From Craspedostauros australis (Eukaryota > Bacillariophyta > Bacillariophyceae > Mastogloiales > Achnanthaceae), in the NCBI GenBank assembly GCA_026770025.1, contig JAMXDE010000059.1, forward strand, positions 1-64,000: a stretch of 64,000 nt of DNA, given 5' to 3'. A program made the position numbers and the translations under genes. The notes beneath the pieces are model-generated. The model searched no databases. It was given only the letters and a program-made list of their open reading frames with translations, and had not been told where the DNA came from. Below are positions 10,151 to 20,839 of this stretch, in pieces; the first letter of the stretch is position 1; the number at the start of each line of letters is the position of its first letter.

Positions 10151-12808
10151 TGAGTACAACATCTCCATCTCTTTCAATTCCATTTGCCATAGCATACATA
10201 ATCCACAGTAGCACACAGTCTTGCCCTTGCTCATGTAGTGCTGTTTCCTGCTTCATCATGTCATGCATCATGCACTTCATGTACATCTCATCTTGCAGTA
10301 TCGATACATCTTATCATTCATCTCAGATATTCCATCTCCTGCTCTCTGCATGCATCTCATCATGCATTTCAGTAGTTTCATTTCGCTCTACGCTCATGCA
10401 GTACATCTCGTAGCCGTGTAGGTACCTCGCCGTGGGTCTCATGACGATCGATCCCACATCATCGTCAATTCCTCGGTATTCCTCTCACGCGACCATCATG
10501 TCACCTGTCGCGTCGCCATTCGTGCTCTTGGGTGACTAAGGGATCGCCTCTGTTTCTCCTTCTCACCGTTCTCCCTTTCAGGTGACTCCGAAGTGTCTCT
10601 GTCCGTAGGGGCGCGTCGACTTGGTTGAGATTTATTGTTCGCGTCACCCATAGTTGTTGGCCCATGCGCGGATGCATCCCTAGTGTTAAAATCATAGGTT
10701 CGCCCTCACTTCCATGACGGACCATGGACAGACCCTGTGATGCAAGACACGATTGGTTGCGTGAGGTGGGACAGGCTTACAAGGTTGTCCGAGTGTGATC
10801 AACAAAGTTGAATCCATTGAGTCGTGAAGATATTATTGGGAGGTGCGGCAATCATGGGTATCTTGACAAAGTCGTACCCCCGATTCCTGACACCCTTCCA
10901 TTGTCGCATCGACAATATATCATTCTGACTCCACACTCCCTTGTCTCCCATCACCACCATCCTTCTCGCCATCCCATCAGTCCATTGCCGACTGCAGCTG
11001 GATGATATCGCTCTTGTGTCTGTCACATATCTTCTTCTCGGTGTTCTTTGTGAACCCTGTCTGCAATGTTGTCCTCTGAACGTACGAACCGGGCTCTAGC
11101 CTCTCTGTTCGCAATCAGTTCTCGAATGAAGTGATGTCGTATGTCGATGTGTCTGGTTCTGGCGGAGGTGGATGGGTTGGAAGCAATGAAGATTGCTCCC
11201 ACGTTGTCGACCATCACGTCTGCTGGTCTGTGCATCTCCAACCCGATGTCTCTCATCAGTTGAGTCAGGAAGCGGATCTCGTTTCCGGCCTCCGATAGTG
11301 CGATGTACTCTGTCTTTGTTGAGCTGAGTGTCACACTGCGTTGTGCCTTCGATCTCCAGATCATTGGCACTCCTTGTAGCAGGACAACATGTCCTCCTAT
11401 GCTGATGCGATTGTTCTTGTCACCAGCGAACTCGCTGTCGGTGTACACCACAATCTTCCATGCATCGTTCTCCAATGGACTCGGTTTCACCTTCAGTCCA
11501 TATTCTCTCGTGTCCGACACGAACTTCATGACCCTTAGCATCTCCTTGTATGCTGCAGTTGTCGGTTCATCCAACATCTTGGTCAGTTCGCGCATTGCAT
11601 TGGCGATGTCAGGTCGAGAGTGCTTTATCAAGCATAGCAGCATACCTACTCCGCTTCGGTATCTGCTGTGCCGTTCCTTGTCTACCTTGGGCGAGTTGCT
11701 GTCCCTCTGGATGCCCTGCCCTGGTGTTCCTGGTGTACCATATCTCTGTAGCTTCATCATGTCATCTTTGGATGTGTCGGTGAATGTCTTGATGATGCTT
11801 GGTTGGTTCACCCAGCAGTTCGCGTAGTCGTGGTTGAATACGATCTTGCAACTGAGGTAGTCTTCGAGATCCTCTTCCACCTTGATTCCAAACCGCTCTG
11901 CCTTGATATCCCCTACGAGTCTCTTCAACTCCTGTTCATCTCCGATGCATAGGCAGTCGTCAACGTAAGTTCCGATCAGCAGTAGTCTCCCTTCCTGATC
12001 CCGAATCAGGAGGCATGGATCCATTCTGCTCTGTCTGAATCCCAATTTGATTAGGATGTCGACCAGCTTCTTGTTCCATTGTCTTGCGCGCTCTACGAGT
12101 CCGTAGATCACCTTCTTGAGCAACAGGCATTCGTTATCACCATGCTCCATGCCCTTCTGGCAAAGCATGTAGGTCTCCTCTTCGAGGTCTCCATGTAGGA
12201 ATGCTGTCTCAAGGTCGATAGTGATGCTGCCCAATGTTCAGTAGCATCCTCATTGTGAGCATTGAACGGAAGGTTGCGTCGTGTATCACGGTGCGCGTTG
12301 CATTGAGAGGCCGACTCCTGCGATCTGCGAGTATCCGCATGCAACGAGTCTGGCGCGGAATACGCCGTTCCTCTTCTCCTTGAATACCCATTTGATCTTC
12401 ACGCACTGCCAGTTTCTCGGCATCTGGTCCTTCTTGATCTTCTGCTATATCCTCCTTTTCTGGCCATGTCATTGGACTCTTTGTTGATAGCGTCGTCTCG
12501 TTGCTTCCGCTCGTCAGGATCCACATGATCCTAGCACTCCTCAGGCGTACGTAGACTCAGCATCATTTCGGTGTTGATGTGCTCGAATCTCTCGCCGTCG
12601 CGCGCACTCTCTCTCTCTCTCTCTCTCTCTCATCATCATTATCCTGACTCGCAGCGATGAAGTCGATCGCTCTCATCCTTCATTGGGAAGTACCGATCCT
12701 CATGCCTGCGACGTTGTTGTTGATGATTGACCCGTCTGTTTCGAAGTTGGGCCTGTCTGTTGCCACTGGAGCGTTCATCGTCTCCCGTGCAGTTGTGTAG
12801 CCATCGTT
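10151..12808 (-). mobile_element. Broken Ty1/copia element C: 3' LTR and reverse transcriptase/RNase H
   Basis: In the element's sense, a reverse transcriptase begins near 12450 (KWVFK, RHATFRS-like blocks). It continues through TAFLHGDLEEE.YM, YGL, YVDDCLC and RSGVGMLLCLIKHSRPDIAN to RNase H, ending near 11030. A purine tract at 10893-10902 abuts the edge TTCCTGACA at 10892, so the 3' LTR runs leftward from 10892, possibly to about 10151. The right side (12540-12808) looks like the variable pol stretch before the reverse transcriptase and carries a (TC)n run. The element is a fossil with several breaks; gag and integrase are not seen. Confidence 0.75.
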
Positions 12809-13489
12809 TGTTGGAAATCCGGGGTTAGTGTTAGTAAGAACTAATTGGTTGTTAGATCGTACTATTCAGAACTGTGAGCTCATTCTCTTCAGCTCCTTTG
12901 CCTTTCGTTTCTCATATAGCATCTCCTGCAGCAGCACCGTGTTATACTGTTGCATTCATGCATCTCATCATCATGAATCATCGCTTGCATGCATGAGATC
13001 TCATCCGCAGTCATCCTTGTCATGCATATCGTCGTGCATATCCGAAGGCATTCTTGCCATGCACCTCGTCGTGCATATCCTTATTCTACATTCCCTGCGG
13101 TACGATTCCACAGTCTTGCGTTTCGCTCTTGATCTCCTGACACCAAACTTTACGATTGGTGTCATGATTGATGTCATGGTTGATGCTCTTTCTGAGTTGT
13201 TCTAGTCCGTGGGTGACACGTGCCATGATCTCCAGATGGGGTGATCATCAATGTGTCGGTCATCATCTTCCTTCACATGATTTAGATGTCGTGGCCTTTT
13301 CTTGATTCATAGAGGATAGGCTTGTTTGCTTGGTAAGACTGAGGTCATTCCCGTGTGATTCGTGTCGAGGGTGGAATGGATAATATTCAATGGTGTGACG
13401 AATAATATCCAAAGGTGTGACAAATAATGTTGGGAGTTGCGGCAATCATGGGTATCTTTCCGACAGAGTCGTACCCTCGATTCCTGACA
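12809..13489 (-). repeat. 3' LTR of element B
   Basis: On the + strand it starts TGTTGGAAATCC and ends ATTCCTGACA. It is about 98 percent identical by eye to 16501-17181. It contains many ATGCAT/GCATAT words and a TGTGACRAATAAT motif repeated near the right edge. A 125-codon frame occurs in both LTR copies and is treated as chance. Confidence 0.9.
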
Positions 13490-13564
13490 CCCTTCCATTG
13501 TCGCATCGACAACACATCACTCACACTCTCACATTTTTCATAATTTCGCGTCCTCTCCTCTCCG

Positions 13565-14445
13565 TCACTGATCCATTGTGGAACGCAGTTGGATGTAGTG
13601 ATCCCTGTGTTTTTCATAGGTCTCCTTTTTGGTATTCTTCGTAAAGCCGTCTGCGATGTTGTCTTCAGAGCGCACAAATTTGGTTCTGGCCTCTCCATTT
13701 GTGATCAGTTCCCGAATGAAATGATGTCGGATGTCGATGTGCCGTGTCCTGGCGGATGTTGATGGGTTGGACGCGATGAAGATCGCTCCAACATTGTCAA
13801 CCATCACATCTGCCGGCTTGTGCATCCTCAGTCCGATGTCGCTCATCAATTGTGTTACGAAGCGAATTTCTTTTCCTGCCTCTGACAGTGCGACGTACTC
13901 TGCTTCCGTCGAGCTGAGTGTTACGCTCCGTTGTGCCTTTGATCTCCATATGATCGGCACTCCTTGTAGTAGGACGATGTGCCCTCCTACGCTGATGCGA
14001 TTGTCTTTGTCACCTGCGAATTCGCTGTCGGTGTATATTGCAATCTTCCATGCATCTTGGGTCAGTGGACTTGGTTTCATCTTCAGTCCATACTCTCTCG
14101 TGTCCCATACGAACTTCATGACTCAAAGCATTTCCTTGTATGCTGCGGCTGTTGGTCCATCCAACACCTTGGTCAATTCTCGCACTGCATTGGCGATGTC
14201 GGGTCGAGAGTGTTTCACCAGGTATAGCAGCATACCTACTCCGCTTCGGTATCTGCTGTGTCGCTGCTTGTCCACTTTGGGTGCATCGCTTTGCCTTTGG
14301 ATGCCTTGCCCTGGTGTCCCAGGCGTTCCGTATCGTTGCAGCTTCACCACATCACTTCCGAACGTATCGATGATGTTCTTTAGGATGTGTGGTTTGTTCA
14401 CCCAACAGTTCGTCTTGTCATGGTTGAAGATGATAGTTGAGATTC
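13565..14445 (-). mobile_element. Element B, late reverse transcriptase/RNase H part
   Basis: In sense it reads from CWVNKPHILKNIIDTFG, YGTPGTPGQG and RSGVGMLLYLVKHSRPDIAN into RNase H (DSEFAGDKDNRISVGGHIV, WRSKAQRSVTLSSTEAEYV, RHIDIRHHFIRE). It is close to the same region of element C (11.0-11.8 kb), so both belong to one family. It is a fossil piece. Confidence 0.85.
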
Positions 14446-15113
14446 AATGAGGGACAGACTATTACCGAACACGGTATCAACCCGATGGGAGAAATTCTTG
14501 TTTTGGCGCGAAATCTTCCGACTTGATCGACCACCAAATCTTTTCTCCTCCTTCCTCTCCTCCATTCACGAATCCATCATGACCCAAACCTGACCGACCT
14601 GACTCACATCCCACCTGGGAACTATATGCTCTTCAGATCCTCCTCACTACAACATACCTCGATTCCTTCATGCTGATGACCACCACACTACCACCGTGGT
14701 CTCAACATACGTATCCAACTTGCTTCAACTCAAGCAATGGAATCCGAGGGTCAGCTTCAGCCACAGCCACTGTTTCATGACCGTCATCACTGATTGTCAT
14801 GACCTACACTGCAGCGTAACTACATGTGCGGAGAGCAAAGTACTGTATTGATTGTCTACTCCGCTGCACTGAATCAAGTGCATCAGTGCAGGGTCTCGCC
14901 AAGTTGTGTGGCATCGTTTCTTCACCCTACTAACACCAATAAGCTAACTCATAATAACAGACAAGGATTAGCTACAAAGCACTCTACTACTCATCGTTAC
15001 AAGTTATAACTCTTCAATCAGTACACCTCTCTTGAACTGCATCACACGGCTATCCCGAAGCCGGCAGATTCACGAGGCATTCTCCACCGATTCGCGACGC
15101 CTACGCACGAATC
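14446..15113. other. Element B interior without recognisable coding
   Basis: About 670 bp between the pol part and the gag frame do not read as any retroelement protein in either direction. A TTTTGGCGCGAAAT word near 14492 resembles words at about 19480 and 26580. I see no further feature. Confidence 0.5.
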
Positions 15114-16421
15114 CTAACTGTTGGTCACATTTTTGACCTCAACGGGGTCGTTTTCGAGCTCGTCGGTGGGGAAACACACCAATTCTTCATTGTTGACCGA
15201 CTTGTCTTCGTCGGGTAACCACATTGATTCATCGGTCATCACGAGACCGATTTCGTCTTCTTCGTCGTTAGCGGGCATCCACATGGGTTCATCTACCACG
15301 ACGAACGCGGCGTTGTCTGCCGCGGTGTCTTCGGGTAGCCACATCGGTTCATTGACCATCACGAGGGCGACGTCGTCTGTTCCGTCCATACCGTCGGTGG
15401 CCACGTTGGCGGCGTCGGCTGCTCTCATTGCTGCCTTCAACTTGAAGCACTCGAGGATCTTGTGTCCCTTCTTACCGCAGTACTTGCAGTTTCCGTTGAA
15501 CTTAGTCTTGTCCTCAGTATCACTTCTCTTGTTCTTCTTCGTGGGCTTGCCACCTTTGTTCTTAGGCGCAGAGCGGCAGTCTGCCTTCTTGTGCCCGTAG
15601 GCGCCACAGTTGCGGCAGTGGCCCTTGAAGCCACCAGTGGCGGCGAGTGCCATTTCTTCCTTGCTGTTGTTCTCGCGCTTACTACCTCCTTGCTTGATGT
15701 GACGTGCGTCGTAGGTTGCACTCACGGCTTCGCGGATGTCTTCGATAGTCATCTGCTTTTTGATGTTCTCGAACTTGAGCTCGATGAGCTTCACATCCAT
15801 TTCGTAGTCCCTTCCGAGAGCGTTGAGCACGAGCATGTGGTACTGCTCCATGTCCATGTTAACTCCCGCGTGCTTGAGGCGGTTACGGATCACCTCCATT
15901 TCGGTGAGGAAGGTATCCGGGTGTTCGCCTTTCTTCAATCGCATCCCGTTGAGTTGAGCCAACAGCTTTGCCTTCATTGGCGCAGTGCGTTGCTCGTAGA
16001 TGCGCTCGAGAGCCTTCCACGCCTTGCGAGGGTCTCCTCCCTCGTAGATGTTGCTCTCGCATCCCAACACAGCCATGAAAGCGACATTGCCTTCAGTGGT
16101 TTCATGGTTGATTGCCATGGTCAGTTCTTCAAACGCGTACTTGGCCAGAGCCATCTTGTACTCCGCCTTCTCCTCGGGAGACATGGCAGATAACTTCGAG
16201 GCCTTAAGCTTCTTCTCTTCGCTTCCCGCGATGGAGGCGAGAGGAGAGGGGTCAAAAGCCTCGGTCTTCACAATCACTTCACCCAAGTCCTTGAGATACA
16301 AGTCTCCGTAACCCTTGTGGTTGGCGCGGGCGAGGAACTTCGCACTCCAAGCTTTCCAGGAGGATCGCTTGCCGTCGAACATGATCATGTAACGATCGGT
16401 CTTACCAAGGAAGGACGTCAT
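15114..16421 (-). CDS. Gag protein of copia element B (435 aa, two zinc knuckles)
   Basis: The N-terminus (FDGKRSSWKAWSAKFLARA) and the block RKAWKALERIYEQRTAPMKA, then LKKGEHPDTFLTEMEVIRNR, match the UBN2/copia gag pattern. Two CX2CX4HX4C knuckles follow, CRNCGAYGHKKADC and CKYCGKKGHKILEC, at roughly residues 273-286 and 315-328. The tail holds three spaced repeats of an acidic motif around EPMW(L/M)P. The frame is uninterrupted even though the element is broken elsewhere. It is expected to bind element RNA. Confidence 0.85.
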   Translation of the reverse strand: MTSFLGKTDRYMIMFDGKRSSWKAWSAKFLARANHKGYGDLYLKDLGEVIVKTEAFDPSPLASIAGSEEKKLKASKLSAMSPEEKAEYKMALAKYAFEELTMAINHETTEGNVAFMAVLGCESNIYEGGDPRKAWKALERIYEQRTAPMKAKLLAQLNGMRLKKGEHPDTFLTEMEVIRNRLKHAGVNMDMEQYHMLVLNALGRDYEMDVKLIELKFENIKKQMTIEDIREAVSATYDARHIKQGGSKRENNSKEEMALAATGGFKGHCRNCGAYGHKKADCRSAPKNKGGKPTKKNKRSDTEDKTKFNGNCKYCGKKGHKILECFKLKAAMRAADAANVATDGMDGTDDVALVMVNEPMWLPEDTAADNAAFVVVDEPMWMPANDEEDEIGLVMTDESMWLPDEDKSVNNEELVCFPTDELENDPVEVKNVTNS

Positions 16422-16500
16422 GGTGATGATGGTGAGAGTCGTTTGTTGCTGTGTTGGTGATGATGGAAACGTAGGATTTCAATCGTAACGTTTCGAAACG

Positions 16501-17181
16501 TGTTGGAAATCCGGGGTTAGTGTTAGTAAGAACTAATTGGTTGTTAGATCGTACTATTCAGAACTGTGAGCTCATTCTCTTCAGCTCCTTTGCCTTTCGT
16601 TTCTCATATAGCATCTCCTGCAGCAGCACCGTGTTATACTGTTGCATTCATGCATCTCATCATCATGAATCATCGCTTGCATGCATGAGATCTCATCCGC
16701 AGTCATCCTTGTCATGCATATCGTCGTGCATATCCGAAGGCATTCTTGCCATGCACCTCGTCGTGCATATCCTTATTCTACATTCCCTGCGGTACGATTC
16801 CACAGTCTTGCGTTTCGCTCTTGATCTCCTGACACCAAACTTTACGATTGGCGTCATGATTGATGTCATGTTTGATGCCCTTTCTGAGTTGTTCTAGTCC
16901 GTGGCTGACACGTGCCATGATCTCCAGATGGGGTGATCATCAATGTGTCGGTCATCATCTTCCTTCACATGGTTTAGATGTCGTGGCCTTTTCTTGATTC
17001 ATAGAGGACAGGCTTGTTTGCTTGGTAAGACTGGGGTCATTCCCGTGTGATTCGTGTCATGGGTGGAATGGATAATATTCAATGGTGTGACGAATAATAT
17101 CCAAAGGTGTGACAAATAATGTTGGGAGTTGCGGCAATCATGGGTATCTTTCCGACAGAGTCGTACCCTCGACTCCTGACA
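16501..17181 (-). repeat. 5' LTR of element B
   Basis: It starts TGTTGGAAAT and ends ACTCCTGACA on the + strand, paired with 12809-13489. It lies just outside the gag start, as expected for the 5' LTR of a minus-strand element. Confidence 0.9.
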
Positions 17182-17873
17182 AGGGATCTGCAGTCTTGAG
17201 CGCTTGCCTATCTCATGTTTCCGTCGTTGATCCCATGACACCATCGTCTCATGGTCGATGTCACCTTTGGTGATGTTCCAAACCTGTGGATGTTCTTGTC
17301 TGCAGGAGGGGCACATGCTGTCCTCTGAAGAAGGTGCGTCACTTGCCCATGGACTTGCTGTTCTGATCGATGTCGTCGTCTGGATGGTTGCCATGGTTGG
17401 CGCGGCATCGGGACCTCCTGATCCGCCATAGGTGTCGTCCTTGCGTTGCTGGAGGCCAGGCTATCCTCCTCGCGGTTATACAGGTATCAATCGCGTCCGT
17501 ATCCTTAGTCATAGTCATAATGACATGGTATACAAAGGTGTGACAAATAGTCTCCGAACATGTGACGAATAATATTCAAAGCTGTGACGAACAATGTTGG
17601 GAGGTGCGGCAATCATGGGTATTCCGACAAAGTCGTACCCTCAATTCCTAACACATAGGTGGTGGCTGCGTAGATCTCCACAGCGTCAATGGTTTGTTTG
17701 AAGTCCTCCGCCTGTCGTGTGCAAGAGGCAGTGCAGTCGAAGATCATCCCTTTGAGTTCGGGGCATGCGCCATCGAACTTGGCTGTCTTGATGAACGCCG
17801 GTCGGTTTTTGTTGTTGTTGTTGTTTGTTTCTCCCTCGCCTTTTGGCTTGGTGGGCTTGGTGTCTGTGCTCAT
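17182..17873 (-). mobile_element. Remnant of another copia element: LTR edge joined to a gag start
   Basis: The stretch 17525-17652 repeats the LTR edge seen in element B (GTGACRAATA words, GGCAATCATGGGTAT, GTCGTACCCTC, then TTCCTAACA). Directly next to it, 17653-17873 reads on the minus strand as a gag N-terminus with Asn-rich linker and KTAKFDGACPELKGMIFDC. That FDG..ELKG.IFDC block is, from memory, characteristic of diatom copia gags. 17182-17524 may be a diverged LTR of the same element. It is a fossil fragment. Confidence 0.6.
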
Positions 17874-17892
17874 CGTGGTGATGAAGCGCTTT

Positions 17893-18017
17893 CCTGTTTA
17901 AAATATGTTGAAGCAATGGCTCTGCCGCCGGCAGCTACTTGGCGATGAGCCGAAGGTCGGTCCAGACAAAGAGCAGTGCGGTTGTTGATGGGGTGGTAAC
18001 CAGATATTTTAAACAGG
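17893..18017. repeat. 125-bp inverted-repeat unit (possible MITE)
   Basis: CCTGTTTAAAATAT at 17893-17906 is the exact reverse complement of 18004-18017, with about 97 bp between. Adding one mismatch extends the arms by two bases. The arms could be short terminal inverted repeats or a hairpin. No clear target duplication is visible. Confidence 0.5.
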
Positions 18018-18025
18018 GATTATGA

Positions 18026-18550
18026 CTACTGTTTGTTGCCGGTCCTGCTGATGCTGGTTTGCTTGTGTTTGTTGTCCTTCCTGCTGGTGTTGGTTGGTTT
18101 GTGTTTGCTTGCTTGGTGCTGGTGGTGGCTGCCAGCCGTTGAGGTGAACCGGCGAATGACGTCAGTGGGTTTTTCGCCTTCCGCGCCATCTGTTCTCACA
18201 TTTTCAGCTTCTGCACCAACAACTAGTGTCTTTTGGCTTGGGTGGAGGCCAATTTTTTTGGTAACCATTGGTAACAATTGGTAACTAGTCGTATGAGTCA
18301 ATTTCTCCGTAGACGCTGGTACATTTTGTACGTCAGTCCCACTCGAAGCGGCCCAAAAACCACCTTGTCTGCCACAAACCTCCTCGGCAAGTTCATGCCG
18401 CTCCTTTTGTTTGAGCTCTCCTTTTGTGAGCATTCGCACGTGTGGCTTTGAATCACCCTCTCCAAGTTTGGCGGCGATTGTATGGGTAGTTGTCGAGATC
18501 TGCTCGTTTCTCTGGAGCAGGCACTCTTTGTTCCCATTCACGAATGCCAA
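18026..18550 (-). CDS. Hypothetical protein, 174 aa, doubtful
   Basis: This open frame starts MAFVNGNKE and runs through a Lys/Glu-rich part (TKGELKQKERHELAEEV) to a His/Lys/Thr/Asn-rich tail built on a degenerate repeat (CAGCAAG/AACAAAC words in the DNA). No domain is recognised. It overlaps the TTACCAAT repeat at 18254-18284, which then codes part of QLLPMVTKK, suggesting the frame may be a chance product of repeats. It lies between retroelement debris and a gene-poor stretch. Confidence 0.25.
   Translation of the reverse strand: MAFVNGNKECLLQRNEQISTTTHTIAAKLGEGDSKPHVRMLTKGELKQKERHELAEEVCGRQGGFWAASSGTDVQNVPASTEKLTHTTSYQLLPMVTKKIGLHPSQKTLVVGAEAENVRTDGAEGEKPTDVIRRFTSTAGSHHQHQASKHKPTNTSRKDNKHKQTSISRTGNKQ
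18254..18284 (-). repeat. TTACCAAT tandem decamer, copy 1
   Basis: Read on the minus strand this is three successive TTACCAAT(T/G)G decamers followed by a poly-A run. The same motif recurs on the + strand at 19748-19770 and 19984-20020. Confidence 0.6.
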
Positions 18551-19747
18551 TCACCTCGATGTATCGTGGCGAATTTCTGTGTGCCCCAGTGCGTGTTCAC
18601 ACGCGGTGGAAATGATCACAACGCAATGTGTACCGACCGATGTGTTCCTCACATGCCATGATCAGTTCCTTACATCCTGATAGCATCCATTGTGTCTTCA
18701 ATCATTGCATTGCATTGTAGTTGATGTTATGGTTGCTACTTTCTACAATAGCATTTTAATTCTACTCCAGAATACTGTACACCAGCAACAGTCTTGGCAA
18801 CAACAACTTGGATGCATGTGTATTGTTGCATCAATCCTGCTTGGGAGAGCAATGATCCCTTGGTTAGCAGCAGCACACAATAGCAGTCCAGAATAGAGCA
18901 CAGTCGACTGTTTCACACTGAGGAGTTCCACCTCGCCAGGCTCTCACCGCTCTTCTTTGGATCTTCCGCATCGCTGAGCATGTGCAACTGCGCCGCACAA
19001 AATTTCCACGCCATGTGCGCGCATTTTAGCATGTGTCACCTGCGCAATGTAGAGGCCGGTGTTCGATTGGCCATAGTTGTGCTGGAGATCAGTATAGAAC
19101 ATCAGGCTACCTGCACAGAACGGTTCGAACGCGGTTTGATAGAGCACGAACAGCGACTGCGTCAACGACCCCGCCCATCGCATGAGCGTAGCAACCGGTG
19201 TCAATGAAGACAGTTTTGGCGCCTGATCAGGAAGCGATGTTTCCTCGCGAGGATAGTACACTATAAAGTGACGAAAAACTTGCAATTGGTATATCTTTGG
19301 AGGAAGTGAGATTCGAAGACCAAGGCTACATGGGCAGGTGCAAGAGAGGATTCTGCGTCACCTGAAAGCAACGGAACGATGATCCGACGTCAGGGCGATG
19401 CACAACCTTGCATAAAGTAAAGAGACTCCTGCGAACAAAACAGTTCGAATTAACAACACGTAAAAACGCGCGATATTTTTTGGCGCGAACTTTTGTGCGT
19501 TCACGGATTGATGATCATGGCTGTCACGAGCATTAGTGACTAACTTCAAACACCCAAAGCAACACACAAACGCATTCCGGACCGCTGACCAGCACATCAC
19601 CCGAAGCAGAATGAAGTGACGAATATAGCCATGTCATTCACTTGAGCAATCGACGAAACATAATTGGATGCGGGTCTTTGGAAGACAGTCGGTCGCTATT
19701 GGACCAAAACGCAACAAATTTCTGTACCAGAACGTCGTAGACTCTAC
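18551..19747. other. Gene-poor stretch
   Basis: No frame in either direction resembles a known protein and no RNA gene is recognised. Some poly-pyrimidine and CAGCAA-rich words are present near 18770-18830. Confidence 0.5.
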
Positions 19748-20020
19748 GTGGTTACCAATGGTTACCAACGAAAAAATTCCGAAATCGCGTCCGTACGTCG
19801 TCCGTGCGAAAAAGGCCGATAAAGGGTAAAAAGAGGCACCGAGATGAACGGAAAGCGGAGATCGTTTGCCAACAATGAACACATCAACAGAGAGCTCTCA
19901 CTCTCCTCTTTCTAATAATGTAAAGATGTCAGGAAACGGGCATCAACTCATCAAATGGCAGCTTGTGCCGTCGGCGATATGCCAATGGTTACCAATAATT
20001 ACCAATAAGTGCCAAAAAAA
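19748..20020 (+). repeat. TTACCAAT tandem decamers, copies 2 and 3
   Basis: GGTTACCAATGGTTACCAA at about 19751-19769 and GGTTACCAATAATTACCAAT at about 19986-20005 are each followed within some 20 bp by an A-run and CGGAAAT/CCGAAAT. With the inverted copy at 18254 they make a dispersed family of unknown role. Confidence 0.55.
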
Positions 20021-20243
20021 CGGAAATTAGCCAATAGCCACTAGAGTTATCGCGAGTGCATCAACTGCGATCTGCAGGGGCTTCCGGTAAACTGCCGGAC
20101 ATGGTGGTCCGGGTGCATTTTAACGGACTGACGAACAATGTTAGTCGTGAACGAGATTTTATTAGTCTTGGTTGCCATGTCCTTCAGACATTGTCGTCGC
20201 CACTCGCGACTCGTATCTGTACGATGTCAAAAGATGCCCGAAA

Positions 20244-20376
20244 ATAGGGCACGTTCTCAAACCATGCTCTAAATTAGGGCACCTTTTCAAAACGTGCCTT
20301 ATATAGGGCATCTTTTCAAAACGTGCCTTATATAGGGCACCTTTTCAAAACGTGCCCTAAATAGGGCACCTTTTCT
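20244..20376 (+). repeat. 29-30-bp minisatellite, about 4.5 units
   Basis: Units contain TAGGGCACCTTTTCAAAACG followed by TGCCTTATA. The word AGGGC recurs at 20246, 20276, 20305, 20334 and 20363. The last junction forms a perfect dyad GTGCCCTA-AA-TAGGGCAC. The array ends about 120 bp before the left end of the TA-flanked element. Confidence 0.85.
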
Positions 20377-20499
20377 CCCTCATCCACACGTCGCTGTTCG
20401 CAGCCGATTGGACGACAGAAAGAGCAAGAGCAAATCCCGCGCAACAACGCGACGACAGAGGATTATCAAAGTCATGTCACGCCAAGATGACGATAAGTA

Positions 20500-20600
20500 T
20501 TGAGCAAATTCACTAACCAGGTCGTTTTTGAGGCCAAAGTTCACTAACCAGGTCGTTTTGGTGCCTGGCACGATGATTGGATCAATGAAATGGCCGGCGT
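20500..20600 (+). repeat. Left terminal inverted repeat of the TA-flanked element
   Basis: It contains the word CACTAACCAGGTCGTTTT twice (about 20511 and 20544), followed by GGTGCCTGGCA. The right arm has the same two copies in the same inward order. Confidence 0.85.
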
Positions 20601-20605
20601 ATCAC

Positions 20606-20637
20606 TGGAGGTGGTTGTAAGGGTCATAATTTCATAA
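20606..20637 (+). repeat. Subterminal inverted repeat, left copy
   Basis: The 32-bp word starting TGGAGGTGGTTGTAAGGGTC and ending CATAATTTCATAA is repeated exactly, in inverse orientation, at 23596-23627. A shorter relative (TTCATAATTTCATAATCT) is at about 20786-20803. Confidence 0.85.
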
Positions 20638-20839
20638 TCTGGGCCTCTCGACCAATCATATCGCTCCATTTAGGGCACAAGATACCTTTCGGCTCCTCGT
20701 TGAATTGGGGGTCAACGTCGACATAACGTCAATCGAAATAATTATGAACTCATTGTCCGCGAATATGAACGCTCCTCGGAGACCGTTCATAATTTCATAA
20801 TCTCTCTGACGAGTCGTGGTAGTCCAAAATTCGTTCTCA

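Larger units (their letters stand above)
12809..17181 (-). mobile_element. Broken Ty1/copia element B with both LTRs and gag
   Basis: Two 681-bp LTRs with TGT...ACA ends (12809-13489 and 16501-17181) frame a minus-strand interior with a gag frame (15114-16421) and a late reverse transcriptase/RNase H part (13565-14445). Integrase and the reverse transcriptase core are not seen. A purine tract (AATGGAAGGG in sense) lies at 13490-13499. The LTRs differ at about ten sites by eye, roughly 1.5 percent, so it is clearly older than the element at 438-8896. The flanks (CGTTT left, AGGGA right) do not form a target duplication, which points to rearrangement or mixed ends. It is broken, with a few breaks. 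Confidence 0.85.

Noticed and set aside
12828-13205. 125-residue + frame, repeated at 16520-16897
   Set aside because: It is inside the element B LTRs, reads against the element's direction and has no family resemblance.
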